Below, one piece after another: positions 24,405 to 31,715 of a stretch of DNA of 64,000 nt. Origin of the DNA: Treponema sp. (lineage in GTDB: Bacteria; Spirochaetota; Spirochaetia; Treponematales; Treponemataceae); assembly GCA_017645785.1 (NCBI GenBank), contig JAGCNW010000041.1:120558-184557 (forward strand), written 5' to 3'. Made by a program: the position numbers and the translations under genes. How positions within the stretch are numbered: position 1 is the stretch's first letter; every line of letters begins with the position of its first letter. The notes below the pieces were generated by a model. The model saw nothing but the letters and a program-made list of their open reading frames with translations. It had not been told where the DNA came from and did no database searches.

Positions 24405-25412
24405 ATGAATAAGGCTGATGACAGAAAGTCCGCTATAAAAAAGTTGAAGACCCTGGTTTATTCCTCAAAGCAACCGGTGGAAGATTTTAGAAAAAGCGTT
24501 GACAAAAGGTTTTACAAGGCGGTTTTGCCAAATCATGTGGAATGTTCCGAACAGGAATACGCCAACATCCAGTGCGACGTTTTGGCTCCCGAAATTTACT
24601 CTTTGCACAGAATTATGATTTATATCCACGGCGGCTCCTTTGTGGGCGGCTCAAGGCAGGCTTGGAGGGGCTTTTGCGCCTCTTTGGCGGCGGCGACTAG
24701 CTGTAGAATTGTGGTGCCGGAATACAGGCTGGCTCCCGCCTACGCTTTTCCTGCGGCCGTCGAGGACTTGCAGAACGTTTTTAGGAATGTATTTACCGAG
24801 GAACAGGTGGCTTGCTCCCTTGACTCTTCGGCGGACGGAAGGACGCAGGAATCGCCCGAAATAATTGTCGCCGCCGACGGATCCGGGGCCAGCCAGGCTT
24901 TGGCCTTGGTTTTGTCTTTGAGGGAACGCTACCGCTCCTGCATAAAGCAAATTATTCTGTTTTCGCCCTGGCTGAGCCTTTCTCCCAATTCGGCGCTGAT
25001 AAAGAACAAAAAGGCGCATGACGAGATCATCAGTTCCGAGGCCTTGAGAAAAAGCGGAGACATTTACACATATTCCGGAAACCTGGAAAATCCGATGGTT
25101 TCGCCGATTTTCATCTCGGAGGAGAGTTTGGAAAAGCTTCCGCCGGTATTCATCCAAATGGGAGAAAAGGAAGTCCTTTTGGACGACGCGAAACTCTTCC
25201 AAAAGATAATGTCCGGAACAGGAAACCGTTGCGAGCTTGACGTTTGGCCCGACATGATGTTTATGTTCCAAATGGCCGACGAATATTTGGCGGAATCCCA
25301 CTTGGCCATCGAAAAGGTCGGAAAATTGATTACTTTCAAGAAGGAAGCGGTGGACGAGCAAACTTTGACCCGTTCCCCCGTCTTGGAAAACAGCATGACC
25401 GTAGAGGCCTAA
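24405..25412 (+). CDS. Alpha/beta hydrolase-fold protein (HSL family) with altered catalytic triad
   Basis: Protein of 335 residues related to hormone-sensitive-lipase-type esterases. Oxyanion-hole motif IHGGSF (74-79) and VPEYRLAPAYAFPAAVED (104-121) are clear. The nucleophile elbow reads ADGSGAS with Ser160 in place of the usual GDSAGG. The acid position reads GEKEVLLDD (E255 or D260/D261), and the usual His-x-Phe element reads WPDMMFMFQM, with Phe286 where the catalytic His is expected. So it may be an inactive or repurposed hydrolase. No signal peptide. It precedes the U32 gene by 7 nt and is probably co-transcribed with it. Confidence 0.8.
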   Translation: MNKADDRKSAIKKLKTLVYSSKQPVEDFRKSVDKRFYKAVLPNHVECSEQEYANIQCDVLAPEIYSLHRIMIYIHGGSFVGGSRQAWRGFCASLAAATSCRIVVPEYRLAPAYAFPAAVEDLQNVFRNVFTEEQVACSLDSSADGRTQESPEIIVAADGSGASQALALVLSLRERYRSCIKQIILFSPWLSLSPNSALIKNKKAHDEIISSEALRKSGDIYTYSGNLENPMVSPIFISEESLEKLPPVFIQMGEKEVLLDDAKLFQKIMSGTGNRCELDVWPDMMFMFQMADEYLAESHLAIEKVGKLITFKKEAVDEQTLTRSPVLENSMTVEA

Positions 25413-25419
25413 TAGAACG

Positions 25420-26910
25420 ATGGAACTGCTGAGCCCCGCGGGAAATTCGCAAAAACTTTATTACGCATACGCCTACGGAGCCGACGCGGCCTACATCGGT
25501 CTAAAGCAGTTTTCATTAAGGGCCAAGGCCGACAACTTTTACGAAGAGGATGTAGCGCGAGTTCGTTCCTTGAAGGAACGCTTCCCCCAAAAAAAGCTTC
25601 ATTGCGCCCTTAACATAATCTTTCATAACAAAGACCTTGACGCGTTTTTAGGCAGCGTGGACTATTTCAAGCAATATCCGATTGACGCCTTTATCGTTCA
25701 GGATTTGGGAATCGTTCCGATACTGCAAAAGCATTTTCCAAACACGGCGCTGCACTTAAGCACCCAGGCTTCTTGCGTAAACCGCGAGGCCGTCAAAATG
25801 TACAAGTCGATGGGCTTTAGCCGCGTTGTTCTTGGCCGCGAGGCTGGCCTTGCCGAAATCCGCCAAATCAAGGACGCCGTTCCCGACATGGAGCTGGAAG
25901 TTTTTGTCCACGGAGCGATGTGCATAGCCTACGCAGGCCGCTGCCTCATGAGCGCCTATTTGACCAACCGCAGCGCGCAGGGCGGCCTTTGTTCCCACGC
26001 CTGCAGGTGGAATTTTAACGTGAACACAAACGCCGGCTTGTCGGAAGCTGACGCCAAAAGAATAGCCCAAAACGGCGGCCTTGTCTTGGAAGAAGCCAGC
26101 CGGCCAGGAGAATACCTTCCTGTTTTTGAGGGCGAAAACTATACGGCGATACTTTCAAGCAAAGACTTGCGCATGATAGAGCATTTGGCCGACCTCAAGG
26201 CCGCCGGCGTCGATTCCCTAAAAATCGAAGGTCGAATGAAAAGCCTTTATTACGTTGCCTTGGTCACCCGCGCTTACCGCAAGGCCTTGGACGCGCTTGA
26301 AGGAAAAATCAGCCAAGAAGAAGCCGCTCCCTTTGTGGCGGAACTGGAGAACGTGAGCCACCGCGAGTCGACCACCGGCTTTTACTACAACGCGGCCGAC
26401 GCCAACGAGACGACCACAGGAGCCAGCGACAGCCCCTACGATTTGGCGGCTACAATCGGACGGCGCTTGTCCGACGACGAAGTCCGCGCGCTTTTGCAAA
26501 AAGGCGATGATACAATTAAATTGCGTCAAACCGAATTAGACTCAATGCATCCTGCCGCCCGCGAGGCGCGCTTGTCCGACTATAAAAAGCATCCCGAAAA
26601 GGCGCCGCCCGCTGTCCAGGCGCGCGAAGGATGGTTTGCCTATTTGTACCAGCCGATGAACATGGTCAAGGCCGGGCAAGAAATCGAATTTGTCAGCCCT
26701 GACGTCACCGCCGTGGTCAGCGAAAAGAATTCGTGGTTCTTTGTGGACCCGGAGACAGGATTAGAGCTTTCTTGGGCGTGCGACGGACACGATTGTGTTA
26801 TCTATACAAAATACAAGTTGCAAGACGGAACGATTGTCCGCGCAAAAGACCCTGAATACATTCCCGGCGTTATTCGCGACACCGGCCGTAAAAAGAGTAA
26901 GGCGGTTTAA
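25420..26910 (+). CDS. Peptidase U32 family protein (TrhP/RlhA-like RNA hydroxylation protein)
   Basis: Protein of 496 residues of the U32 family. Studied members (TrhP, RlhA) make 5-hydroxyuridine or 5-hydroxycytidine in tRNA or rRNA and are not peptidases. The family signature EVFVHGAMCIAYAGRCLMS (about 162-180) is intact, as are the cysteines of QGGLCSHACRW, expected to bind an iron-sulfur cluster. It also has MELLSPAGN and SLKIEGRMKS. The length and C-terminal U32 domain fit the TrhP type better than the longer RlhA. Substrate is not determined by sequence alone. Confidence 0.85.
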   Translation: MELLSPAGNSQKLYYAYAYGADAAYIGLKQFSLRAKADNFYEEDVARVRSLKERFPQKKLHCALNIIFHNKDLDAFLGSVDYFKQYPIDAFIVQDLGIVPILQKHFPNTALHLSTQASCVNREAVKMYKSMGFSRVVLGREAGLAEIRQIKDAVPDMELEVFVHGAMCIAYAGRCLMSAYLTNRSAQGGLCSHACRWNFNVNTNAGLSEADAKRIAQNGGLVLEEASRPGEYLPVFEGENYTAILSSKDLRMIEHLADLKAAGVDSLKIEGRMKSLYYVALVTRAYRKALDALEGKISQEEAAPFVAELENVSHRESTTGFYYNAADANETTTGASDSPYDLAATIGRRLSDDEVRALLQKGDDTIKLRQTELDSMHPAAREARLSDYKKHPEKAPPAVQAREGWFAYLYQPMNMVKAGQEIEFVSPDVTAVVSEKNSWFFVDPETGLELSWACDGHDCVIYTKYKLQDGTIVRAKDPEYIPGVIRDTGRKKSKAV

Positions 26911-26913
26911 TTT

Positions 26914-27765
26914 ATGGGAACAGAATTTCAAAAGCTTCCTGCGGGAAAAATCGTGCCAAAGCTGATGGCGCTGGACTTGGACGACAGCCTTTTAAAGGAC
27001 GATCTTCTTATTTCAGACAGAGCGGTGGAAGCGATAAAAAAAGCCGCCGCCCAAAAGATTTACATAGTGATTTGTTCGGGACGCGCTCCCGCCGCGCTAT
27101 TGCCTTTTGTCCGCCGTTTGGACGTGGCGGGCTTGGAATGGGGCCGTTACGCTGTAGCCTCAAACGGTTCGGTCGTCATGGACTTGCACGAGCGGCGGGA
27201 GATCTACTCGGTGAAAGTTGGCGGAGACGCCTTGCTGCGCGCCAAAAGGGCGGCGGCGGATTTTGGCCTTCCTTGCCAGGTTTATAGCAGTTCCACAATC
27301 TATACTGAAAAAGAAAACGAATACACTTTGATGGACTCAAAGCTTACCGGCCTTCCGGTGGAATATGTAAAAAACTTTGACGAGTTTTTGAACAATGGCT
27401 TTGCAAAGATGATGATTACCGGCGACCCTCAAATTTTAAAGGGCTTGAGGGACAAGTTGGCCGAAGAGCTTTTGGGCAAGGCGGTCGTGTTGATAAGCAA
27501 GCCTTACTTTTTGGAAGTCCTTCCGGCCAACTGCGGAAAAGGCGAAGCCCTGGAATTTTTGTGCGGCCGCCTTGGAATAAGCATTAAGGACGCGATGGCA
27601 TTTGGCGACAGCATGAACGACGAGTCTATGATTGTTAAGTGCGGGCTTTCGGTGGCCATGTCGAACGGCTTGGACAAAATAAAGGAAGAGGCGGCTTTTG
27701 TCACCCGCCTTACAAACGACCAAGACGGCATCGCGGACTTTGTTGAACAATTCGTTTTAATTTGA
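26914..27765 (+). CDS. Cof-type HAD-IIB family phosphatase
   Basis: Protein of 283 residues, a haloacid-dehalogenase-type hydrolase acting on small phosphorylated metabolites in the cytoplasm. Motif I is LDLDDSLL (Asp nucleophile; Asp-Ser replaces the common Gly-Thr). Motif II is VICSGRAP and motif IV is FGDSMNDESM, with the Lys (SKPYFLEV) before it. The IIB cap lies between. It starts 3 nt after the U32 gene with no distinct ribosome site, so translation is probably coupled. Confidence 0.88.
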   Translation: MGTEFQKLPAGKIVPKLMALDLDDSLLKDDLLISDRAVEAIKKAAAQKIYIVICSGRAPAALLPFVRRLDVAGLEWGRYAVASNGSVVMDLHERREIYSVKVGGDALLRAKRAAADFGLPCQVYSSSTIYTEKENEYTLMDSKLTGLPVEYVKNFDEFLNNGFAKMMITGDPQILKGLRDKLAEELLGKAVVLISKPYFLEVLPANCGKGEALEFLCGRLGISIKDAMAFGDSMNDESMIVKCGLSVAMSNGLDKIKEEAAFVTRLTNDQDGIADFVEQFVLI

Positions 27766-27840
27766 TATTTTAAATATAAACAAAAATTGCTGGCCGGCTA
27801 AAAACGCGCGGGCGGCTCATTCTAAATAAAGGAATTTTTT

Positions 27841-28785
27841 ATGGCTTACAAAATTTTTATTGACGGAAAAGAAGGCACCACCGGCCTTAAAATATACGAG
27901 CGCTTTGCCGTCCGCAAGGACATAGAAATCATTTTGATTGACGACGAAAAGCGAAAGGATCCAGCCGCCCGCGCCGAATGCATCAACAGTTCGGACTTTA
28001 CTTTTTTGTGCTTGCCCGACGCCGCGTCAATCGAGGCCGTAAGCCTTTGCGCAAATCCCAACACCCGCATCATTGACGCTTCAACGGCGCACAGAACAAA
28101 TCCCGATTGGGCTTACGGTTTTCCGGAGCTTTCGGCTGAACACCGCGCGAAGATTGTCAGCTCCAAGCGCGTCGCCGTTCCCGGCTGCTACGCCAGCGGC
28201 TTTATCAGCTTGGTATATCCCTTGGTCCAGCGGGGAATAATCGCTCCGGACTATCCTGTCGTTTGCCATGCCGTAAGCGGATACAGCGGCGCGGGAAAAA
28301 AAGCCATCGCCCAGTACGAAGACCCCAACCGCAATCCGGAATTGGATTCTCCGCGCCAATACGCGCTTACCCAAGCCCACAAGCACCTTCCCGAAATGAT
28401 GAAAATTTCGGGATTGAAATTTGAGCCGGTTTTCAATCCTTATGTTTGCGATTATTTTAGCGGAATGACGGTGACCGTTCCCTTGCACGCGCGCTTGCTT
28501 GCCAAAAAAATGAGCGCCGCGCAAATCCGCGACGAGTTGGCCGCTCACTACGAAGGAAGCCGATTTGTGAAAGTGGCGCCGCTGATGGGAGAAGGCGTTT
28601 TGCCTGAAGCCTTTATTCCCGCCAATACTTTGAGCGGAACCAATAATATGCAGATTTTTGTTTATGGAAACGACGACCGCGTTTGCTTGTGCTCCCGCTT
28701 TGACAATTTGGGCAAGGGAGCCAGCGGCGCCGCCGTTCAGTGTTTGAACATTATGATGGGAATTGACGAAGGAACAGGACTTTAA
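27841..28785 (+). CDS. argC: N-acetyl-gamma-glutamyl-phosphate reductase
   Basis: ArgC of the short type 2 class, 314 residues, which reduces N-acetylglutamyl phosphate to the semialdehyde in arginine synthesis with NADPH. N-terminal nucleotide-binding DGKEGTTGLKIYERF, LCLPDAAS, DASTAHRT, catalytic Cys in VPGCYASG (about 118-125), and SGYSGAGKKAIAQYED. AGGAA lies before ATG 27841. No other arginine gene is in the window. Its end overlaps the convergent ArsR gene by 4 nt. Confidence 0.93.
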   Translation: MAYKIFIDGKEGTTGLKIYERFAVRKDIEIILIDDEKRKDPAARAECINSSDFTFLCLPDAASIEAVSLCANPNTRIIDASTAHRTNPDWAYGFPELSAEHRAKIVSSKRVAVPGCYASGFISLVYPLVQRGIIAPDYPVVCHAVSGYSGAGKKAIAQYEDPNRNPELDSPRQYALTQAHKHLPEMMKISGLKFEPVFNPYVCDYFSGMTVTVPLHARLLAKKMSAAQIRDELAAHYEGSRFVKVAPLMGEGVLPEAFIPANTLSGTNNMQIFVYGNDDRVCLCSRFDNLGKGASGAAVQCLNIMMGIDEGTGL

Positions 28786-29192
28786 GCGGATTTTATCACA
28801 TCGCGCGCTTTTGATACAATGCGTTCCAAAGCAGCGTCGTCCAACGGTTCGTTTTGATTTGCGTCAATTATCTTTAGATGCTTTAACAAAGAGTTTACAA
28901 GGCTTTCAATTTTTACAATTTTTTGCTTTGAATCAAGCGAATAATAGACTTGCGTTCCATCTTTGCGCGAATCGATGATGCCGGCGGCTTTGAGCACCTT
29001 TAGGTGGTGGCTTACCGCCGGGCGCGAGAGGCGGGTTTTTCCGCTAAGCTCTGTCACGTTCTTTCCGTTTGGACCGGCGTAAAAGAGCTTTAGCAAAATA
29101 AGCAGGCGTTCTGAATCAGCAAGAGCTTGAAAAATGGGAATAAAATCATTTACGTTTTTAAACAAATTTAACAATTCGTCTTCCTGGTTCAT
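28782..29192 (-). CDS. ArsR-family transcriptional regulator
   Basis: Protein of 136 residues with a winged helix: LADSERLLILLKLF, the recognition region TRLSRPAVSHHLKVLKAAGII and wing DSRKDGTQVYYSLD (about 35-90). No paired Cys of the metal-sensing ArsR type is present, so the signal is probably not arsenic or cadmium. It lies 18 nt downstream of the outer-membrane barrel gene on the same strand, at the end of the barrel/LolA/RND run, and may regulate it. Confidence 0.88.
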   Translation of the reverse strand: MNQEDELLNLFKNVNDFIPIFQALADSERLLILLKLFYAGPNGKNVTELSGKTRLSRPAVSHHLKVLKAAGIIDSRKDGTQVYYSLDSKQKIVKIESLVNSLLKHLKIIDANQNEPLDDAALERIVSKARDVIKSA

Positions 29193-29210
29193 AATAGCCT
29201 GCCGCCTTTT

Positions 29211-30665
29211 TTAGAATGTGTAGTTTACAGTCAACTGAACAAAGCTGTTGTTCAACCAACCGTAGAACTCGCTGTTTTCTTCTTTGTCAAAGTTGGTGAT
29301 GAACAAACCGCTGGCAGCAACCTTCCAACCGTCGCGAACTTTGAATGAAAGCTCAGGCATAACGAGCAAGTCGGAGCGTTCGATTCCATAGATGGCCTTT
29401 ACCGTCGCCGTTACTTTTTCGTAGTAGAATGTGTCCTGCAACTGAACCACGATTTTGTGGTTTGTGTAGCAGCCTGTCGGGTCATAATCAACATCGTACT
29501 GTTTTGTTCCGGGAATGGAAATTCTGCCAAGAATCTTGTAGTTGTCGATTTTGTCCTTGTTAAGAACGATGTTTCCTGTTCCCTGCACGTTCAATGTTAC
29601 GTTGTGAATCGGAAGTCCTACGTCAAATCCCAAGAGGTAGCCGATGCTGTTGTTGTGTGTCCAAGGATCGGTTCCGTCCATATCTTTTGTAAGGTTGAAA
29701 ACGCCTTCGGCGCGGATTGTAAAGGGTCCAAGAGCTGTTTGCATGTCAAGGCCAAATGACTGGACTTTGTCATAGTGAAGGCTGGGCATGCCCGTTCCTG
29801 AAATGCCGTAAGATCCCAATTTAGCCTTGATGACTTCGCTAACATCGGCAGAAACTTGCTTGTAGCGGCCGTTGTAGTAAGACACGCCAAAGTCAAAGAG
29901 GCCAACCGTAAAGTTGAGGTAGCCGCCAAACTGGCCGTATTCAAGGCTGCATGTGTCGGGATAAAGGTTGTCTTTTGCGTTGATGGCTGTCATCAAGCCG
30001 CTAAAGCTGTATGTTTGGTTGGCTTTAGCAAGGGCTTGAGTAACTGTGCTTGTCAAGTTTGTGACTTTGTTGGGAACCCAAGGTCCCTTTTGGGCGTAAG
30101 TTTCGCCGTGCATAATCGGCGTGTAAATACCTTCCAAGCGGAAGCCAAGCGGGCTGTTGTACTGGGCGCGGAACATGTACTCGGCGTTGCGGCGGTCAAG
30201 GTAGTCGGGAATCAAGAAGTCGTAGTAGTTGTTTGAGTTGAAGTTGTCAAGCACGTGAAGCTTGTCGCCTTTTCCCCAGACGACTTTCATTTTACCGGCG
30301 CTCAAAACCCAGTTTCCAACGAACAAGTCGGCGCTGAACTCGTCGAGAATCATCTCGTTGTCATAGCGCAAGGTCTGTTCGTCAAAGCGAAGTTTTGAGC
30401 TGAATTTTGTGGCGTTGCCTTCATAGTCAAAACCAAGCTTTAAGCGGGGAATTACCGCTGTTGTTGTTGTGTAAACGGATTCTCCGTCAAAGTAAGCGCG
30501 GCCGGCCAATGTTGCGTCGCCGCTAATCTTGAATCTGTCCCAAAATGTAGGTTCGGATGTTTCTTCAACAGCTCCTTCGTCGCCCCAATCACTTTGAGCG
30601 TAAACATTTGTCGCAAGCAATGCGCAGGCAATGCTGACAGCAAAGATTTTTTTTGTTACAGTCAT
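29211..30665 (-). CDS. Outer-membrane beta-barrel protein (DUF1302-like), partner of RND exporter
   Basis: About 484 residues from ATG 30665, chosen because AAAGGAG sits 6 nt before it; an open frame to 30707 lacks this. The signal peptide MTVTKKIFAVSIACALLATN-VYA gives a mature start QSDWGDEG. The rest is alternating beta-strand text ending in aromatic-rich FVQLTVNYTF, typical of outer-membrane barrels. GKMKVVWGKGDKLHVLD recalls DUF1302 proteins, which often accompany MMPL/RND pumps and LolA-like proteins as here. The acidic DWGD motif recurs four times in the RND protein. Confidence 0.8.
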   Translation of the reverse strand: MTVTKKIFAVSIACALLATNVYAQSDWGDEGAVEETSEPTFWDRFKISGDATLAGRAYFDGESVYTTTTAVIPRLKLGFDYEGNATKFSSKLRFDEQTLRYDNEMILDEFSADLFVGNWVLSAGKMKVVWGKGDKLHVLDNFNSNNYYDFLIPDYLDRRNAEYMFRAQYNSPLGFRLEGIYTPIMHGETYAQKGPWVPNKVTNLTSTVTQALAKANQTYSFSGLMTAINAKDNLYPDTCSLEYGQFGGYLNFTVGLFDFGVSYYNGRYKQVSADVSEVIKAKLGSYGISGTGMPSLHYDKVQSFGLDMQTALGPFTIRAEGVFNLTKDMDGTDPWTHNNSIGYLLGFDVGLPIHNVTLNVQGTGNIVLNKDKIDNYKILGRISIPGTKQYDVDYDPTGCYTNHKIVVQLQDTFYYEKVTATVKAIYGIERSDLLVMPELSFKVRDGWKVAASGLFITNFDKEENSEFYGWLNNSFVQLTVNYTF

Positions 30666-30773
30666 AAACATCTCCTTTAACTGTAGTTGTAGTATTTCTA
30701 AAGGCAAATTATAGCGATTTTGTTTGTCCTTGAAAATAGCGCGGGAAAAATAAAAAAACCGCCTATATTTTTA

Positions 30774-30804
30774 TTGCGGCGCGATGATTTTATTCGCGCC
30801 GCAA
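30774..30804. repeat. Dispersed hairpin repeat, family A, copy 2
   Basis: TTGCGGCGCGA, 9-nt loop, TCGCGCCGCAA, an 11-bp perfect stem, trailed by CAG like copy 1. It lies between the LolA-like gene and the barrel gene and could act as a weak terminator or RNA stabiliser. Confidence 0.65.
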
Positions 30805-30822
30805 CAGGGACAAGACTATGCT

Positions 30823-31617
30823 CTATTTTGAAACCTTGCCGTTCTGCAAGAATCCCTTGCTGAAGTAAGCGGGATTGATAGGCTCGTCAAACTTGAGGCG
30901 GTCTTCTGTCATCAAAAGCTGAGTCTTGTGGCCGGTTTCAAGGTTTGTCATTTCGTTGACAAGCGGAGTGGGATAGCCCTTGATAACCTTGAGAGACTTC
31001 ACTTCGAGAACCTTGCAAATCTTTCCTGTCTTTTTGCTGTACATCTCTACATAAACGGGAACCCAAGTGTCCTTGTCAACCCAAGAAATGCGGTAGGCGT
31101 ACTGGGCTTCCTTAAGGTCTTTGGGAGTGGACTTTACTTTGGCGCAGTTGGCGAATCCATTCTTGGCTTCTTTTTCGGCAAGCAATTCGTGTGTGTCGGC
31201 GTCTACTTCGCGAGTTGACATATCGTCGTAAGTGGCGTCGCTGCCCATGAATGAGCTTGAGCCTTGGCTTGCGGCAACAGGGCGGACTGTTCCAACATCA
31301 GGCAAGAAGATGAACTTTGTGTCCGGGCCTGAAGCGTTTTCTTTTTGGCTGAATCGAGTTCCCTTTACGCTGGCGGGAGTGTTGAACTGCATTACAACTG
31401 TAGAAAGACCGCCTTCGTTCTTTCCCCATTCGTCGATAATGCGCTCTTCTTTGGCTCCGGTCTTTTCGATCAAAACCATCTTTACTTGGGCGCGAGTGAA
31501 AGCCGGCTTTTTAACGGCGTCGGCGTTTTGCATTACTGTTCTTCCGTCAAGGGCGAAAGCCATTGTTCCTACAGCGAAAGCGGCGGCAGCCGCAACGATA
31601 AACTTTGTCATTTTCAT
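30823..31617 (-). CDS. LolA-like outer membrane lipoprotein-sorting protein 1
   Basis: Protein of 264 residues with a signal peptide (MKMTKFIVAAAAAFAVGTMAFA). It matches the family of LolA-like proteins (COG2834-type) that accompany MMPL/RND transporters: KGTRFSQKENASGPDTKFIF then LPDVGTVRPVAAS, SSSFMGSDATYDDMSTRE, and a late YWV/VYVEMYSKKTGKICK strand pair. Such proteins bind lipid in a half-barrel and are thought to shuttle it in the periplasm. It is clearly a paralogue of 34647-35444 (shared FLPxVGTxRxV, xSFxGSxxxYDDMS). Lies directly downstream of the RND gene. Confidence 0.85.
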   Translation of the reverse strand: MKMTKFIVAAAAAFAVGTMAFALDGRTVMQNADAVKKPAFTRAQVKMVLIEKTGAKEERIIDEWGKNEGGLSTVVMQFNTPASVKGTRFSQKENASGPDTKFIFLPDVGTVRPVAASQGSSSFMGSDATYDDMSTREVDADTHELLAEKEAKNGFANCAKVKSTPKDLKEAQYAYRISWVDKDTWVPVYVEMYSKKTGKICKVLEVKSLKVIKGYPTPLVNEMTNLETGHKTQLLMTEDRLKFDEPINPAYFSKGFLQNGKVSK

Positions 31618-31654
31618 ATCATACCCTCCTTAAGGTAATTGATTATATTTTTGA

Positions 31655-31715
31655 TTGCCGCGCCAAGCGCGGCAATGACAGCGCGGGTCATTGTCGGGCA
31701 ACGACCCGACAATCT
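31655..31715. repeat. Dispersed hairpin repeat, family B, two units
   Basis: A 9-bp stem TTGCCGCGC-CAA-GCGCGGCAA next to TGACA, then GTCAT-TGTCGGG...CCCGACA-ATCTTA. Both follow the family pattern TGTCAT-stem-ATCTT. They lie between the RND gene and LolA-like gene 1. Confidence 0.7.
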
